NCBI GenBank assembly: GCA_020793555.1
Contig: DQIO01000200.1
Span: 1 to 7,001 of the forward strand
Length of the DNA stretch: 7,001 bases
Direction of reading: 5' to 3'
DNA from: Methanosarcinaceae archaeon
GTDB taxonomy: Archaea > Halobacteriota > Methanosarcinia > Methanosarcinales > Methanosarcinaceae
Made by a program: the position numbers and the translations under genes. Each line of letters begins with the position of its first letter. The first letter of the stretch is position 1. Below the pieces are notes generated by a model, which saw only the letters and a program-made list of their open reading frames with translations, ran no database searches and was not told where the DNA came from. This document shows, in pieces, positions 5,335 to 7,001 of the stretch.

Positions 5335-5358
5335 TCTGGCAAACACCAGATTTATATC
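5335..5358 (+). promoter_or_regulatory. Palindrome plus TATA box before the cysteine-rich membrane protein
   Basis: The inverted repeat TCTGG-N6-CCAGA (5335-5350) abuts TTTATATC (5351-5358). From this TATA box, transcription would start close to the ATG at 5381, giving an almost leaderless mRNA. The alternatives are the upstream ATATAAAA motifs at 5255-5275, which would give a leader of about 95 nt. The palindrome is well placed to be an operator or an extended BRE site. Confidence 0.45.
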
Positions 5359-5380
5359 TATTAAAAAAAGTGATGTGATT

Positions 5381-5617
5381 ATGTCAAGTGATATGAAAAC
5401 AATCCCACTGTTAGACAACCGATCTGAGGATGATTCAAGTTGCAGCACCGAATGCACCACATGTAGTTCAACAGGTTGTGCCGGAGGACTTGGGATCAAA
5501 GCCGGATCCGAGAAAGATGTTGTTTACAGGAACATATTTATCTTTATGGTCGCTGGTATTGTGATGATCGTTTCATCATTTTTGATTATGAAAATACTGA
5601 CTGCTGTTTTTGAATAA
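5381..5617 (+). CDS. Small cysteine-rich single-span membrane protein, unknown function
   Basis: I do not recognise this 78-residue protein. Residues 1-20 are polar and acidic (RSEDDSS), followed by the cluster C21-x3-C25-x2-C28-x4-C33 (CSTECTTCSSTGC) and a glycine-rich stretch. One hydrophobic helix follows (about 51-70, NIFIFMVAGIVMIVSSFLIM), and only a short tail remains. The four cysteines could bind a metal or an Fe-S cluster, or form disulfides if outside; the arginine and lysine flanking the helix do not settle orientation. The ATG at 5381 is preferred to the in-frame GTG at 5375 because GTGAT (5370-5374) lies 6 nt upstream, although a near-leaderless start is also possible. It ends 9 nt from the convergent Rnp4 gene. 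Confidence 0.7.
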   Translation: MSSDMKTIPLLDNRSEDDSSCSTECTTCSSTGCAGGLGIKAGSEKDVVYRNIFIFMVAGIVMIVSSFLIMKILTAVFE

Positions 5618-5626
5618 TTGAAATTG

Positions 5627-5977
5627 TCATTGAACAGGATTGTTAGCTTCCACTTTACTTTTACTATTTTCATACGGATACCGCATCTGCTTATTGCACC
5701 GCAGACATGTTACCGTAATATATCTTCCCCGCAATCTTACTCTTGCACTGCTCCCCGGTACAAGATACGAACGACAGTGCTTGCACATCCTGCGTTTCAG
5801 GGTTTTTGGAAACCGAATCCTAAATCGCATCCCTATTCGTCTGGCAAGAAGCACATACCTGTCACTTCTTTTTGGATTTTGTTCAAACTCTTGATCCGCA
5901 AGGTCGAAAAGACGATCTATACGCTGCACTGCAAGATCCCTGATAAGGGATTTCTGTTTTTTTCTTCGGCGTGCCAT
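5627..5977 (-). CDS. rnp4: RNase P protein component 4 (Rpp21/Rpr2 family)
   Basis: This is a 116-residue subunit of archaeal RNase P, which removes 5' leaders from precursor tRNAs. The basic N-terminus (MARRRKKQK) leads into helices with RDLAVQRIDRLFDLADQEF (13-31) and RYVLLARRIGMRFRIRFP (40-57), followed by a zinc ribbon with C65-x2-C68 (MCKHC) and C91-x2-C94 (TCLRC). This is the layout of the Rpp21 family, whose partner in the enzyme is Rpp29. Length and start are typical. The start ATG (5975-5977) has only a weak upstream GGAT. It lies 40 nt after the MBL-fold gene on the same strand and is probably cotranscribed with it. The RNase P RNA gene is not in the window. Confidence 0.93.
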   Translation of the reverse strand: MARRRKKQKSLIRDLAVQRIDRLFDLADQEFEQNPKRSDRYVLLARRIGMRFRIRFPKTLKRRMCKHCRSYLVPGSSARVRLRGRYITVTCLRCNKQMRYPYENSKSKVEANNPVQ

Positions 5978-6017
5978 TGTGATCTATCCACATATTATCG
6001 TTTTTTATTTGACATCG

Positions 6018-6674
6018 CTAAAGAATAACAACCTCTATATCCGGATTTTTATCCTGCACAAGCTTTTTGAACAATTCTGCATCAGCAGGAGTAGCATCGG
6101 AATAATTGTAATGCATCGGGATTACAATATCCGGAGCAATCGCCAGCGTAGCCTCTGCTGCTTCGGGCACATCCATCGTGTATGTGCCACCAATCGGCAG
6201 CAATGCGACATCCACTAATATATCATTCATCTGCGGTATAAAATCAGTATCACCTGCGTGGTATATTCTAAAACCGCCAATATCAATAATGTATCCCACA
6301 CCAAAACCTTGTGGGTGATACTCCTTATTTATGTTATACGCCGGAACAACTTCAATCCCTATCCCTTTGATCGCAAGGTCACCTGTCAACCCATCCCATT
6401 CACTGATGCGTCTTGCATCACCCCTGAACTCCAGTGTGCAATTTTGTGGTATGAGGGTAGTTGATTCACTATTCCGAACTTTCCTTATTGATTCAGGGTC
6501 ACAGTGGTCATGATGCTCATGTGTAATCAGAATAATATCTGCCTGATCTTCATAATCCACCTTATCCGGAAGTACGTATGGATCAATGTAGATAATCTTT
6601 TTCTCACTCCTTATTATGAAACTTGCATGTCCAAGCCAGTCTATTGTAATATTTCCAATTGTTATACTGCTCAT
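6018..6674 (-). CDS. Metallo-beta-lactamase-fold metal-dependent hydrolase (UPF0173/UlaG-like)
   Basis: The protein is 218 residues from the chosen start. The fold is shown by DWLGHASFII (12-21), IIYIDPYV (27-34), the metal-binding THEHHDH (51-57), YHAGDTD (138-144) with H139 and D142, LLPIGGTYTMD (158-168) and the last metal-ligand histidine in IPMHYN (H188). This pattern fits the single-domain UPF0173/UlaG-like branch, with two metal ions expected. The natural substrate is unknown; lactonase or phosphodiester-type hydrolysis are both seen in relatives. The open frame begins at 6734, but the ATG at 6672-6674 is preferred because GGGGA lies just upstream and the extra 20 residues (FWGQSFRFRTSFRY...) fall outside the fold. 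It is the first gene of a pair with Rnp4. Confidence 0.88.
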   Translation of the reverse strand: MSSITIGNITIDWLGHASFIIRSEKKIIYIDPYVLPDKVDYEDQADIILITHEHHDHCDPESIRKVRNSESTTLIPQNCTLEFRGDARRISEWDGLTGDLAIKGIGIEVVPAYNINKEYHPQGFGVGYIIDIGGFRIYHAGDTDFIPQMNDILVDVALLPIGGTYTMDVPEAAEATLAIAPDIVIPMHYNYSDATPADAELFKKLVQDKNPDIEVVIL

Positions 6675-6785
6675 TATAATTTCCCCAGAATATCTGAAAC
6701 TTGTTCTAAATCTGAAACTTTGCCCCCAGAACATCCGCTGGAAAAGATAATGAATACAATAGATATTAAAACTGCCGTATGATTT

Positions 6786-6796
6786 CTATAAATATG
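6786..6796 (-). promoter_or_regulatory. Probable TATA box of the MBL-fold hydrolase and Rnp4 pair
   Basis: On the minus strand CATATTTATAG gives a predicted start near 6762 and an untranslated leader of about 88 nt before the ATG at 6674. Confidence 0.4.
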
Positions 6797-7001
6797 TCAT
6801 CGGTTAAGCTCACCATTCACTCGTAAAACGACACTGGTTGAAATTAGGATCTAACACTTGACTCGAATAGATATCTATAATCGTATCGAGTGACAATTCG
6901 ATTCCACAATATTATAGTATCAATTTAAGTTGATCACTAGTATCATGTCAACTTTCAAGTGTCGGATTATGAAGGGCATAGGGCACAATTATAAAATCAA
7001 A
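6797..7001. other. Right-edge non-coding region with nested inverted repeats
   Basis: No gene is visible. ACTCGA (6861-6866) and TCGAGT (6886-6891) flank the palindrome TAGATATCTA (6868-6877). AAGTTGA (6927-6933) and TCAACTT (6948-6954) form a second stem, with TGAT/ATCA inside it. ACACTTGA (6854-6861) and TCAAGTGT (6955-6962) form outer arms that enclose both. ATTATAAAATC (6988-6998) is a TATA-like sequence which could serve a gene beyond the edge. Confidence 0.45.

Noticed and set aside
5618..6028. Plus-strand 136-codon frame opposite rnp4
   Set aside because: It is an antisense shadow of the clearly conserved Rnp4 zinc-ribbon protein.
6675..6734. N-terminal extension of the MBL-fold hydrolase
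   Set aside because: The ATG at 6674 has GGGGA upstream and begins the conserved fold; the extension adds nothing recognisable.

Overview
The window looks like chromosomal DNA from a methanogenic archaeon, most likely of the Methanosarcinales. The evidence is the combination of an archaeal 7S (SRP) RNA, an archaeal RNase P protein of the Rpp21/Rnp4 family, a 6-phospho-3-hexuloisomerase, a short archaeal NOG1-type GTPase, an archaeal HTH plus CBS-pair regulator, and TATA-box promoters in AT-rich spacers. Genus-level placement cannot be made from this sequence alone.

Layout. Positions 1-366 hold no gene I can assign. They contain several hairpins and a 106-bp miniature inverted-repeat element (209-314) flanked by a 4-bp target duplication. 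A minus-strand HTH/CBS regulator (367-1242) is divergent from a plus-strand NOG1-like GTPase (1422-2423); the spacer between them carries a TATA box for each gene and three ATGTAC motifs. The GTPase converges on a minus-strand pair, 6-phospho-3-hexuloisomerase (start 4188) followed 16 nt later by a class I aminotransferase (2451-3563). Positions 4189-4719 are a long AT-rich spacer with inverted repeats, a strong orphan TATA box and two tiny uncertain ORFs. Next come the SRP RNA (about 4720-5039) and tRNA-Ser(GCT) (5116-5198), which form a GC-rich island. A 13-bp tandem-repeat patch (5219-5286) and a palindrome-plus-TATA promoter precede a 78-residue cysteine-rich single-span membrane protein (5381-5617) that I do not recognise. 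It converges, 9 nt apart, on the end of the minus-strand pair MBL-fold hydrolase (6018-6674) and Rnp4 (5627-5977). Positions 6675-7001 are non-coding, with nested inverted repeats.

How the genes work together. The central theme is basic cell machinery: protein targeting (SRP RNA), translation (tRNA-Ser), tRNA 5' maturation (Rnp4) and ribosome assembly (the NOG1-type GTPase). Alongside these are sugar-phosphate metabolism (hexuloisomerase) and amino-acid metabolism (aminotransferase). I see no defence island, prophage or complete transposase. The least explained items are the cysteine-rich membrane protein, the MITE, the possible leader transcript before the SRP RNA, and the repeat-rich spacers.
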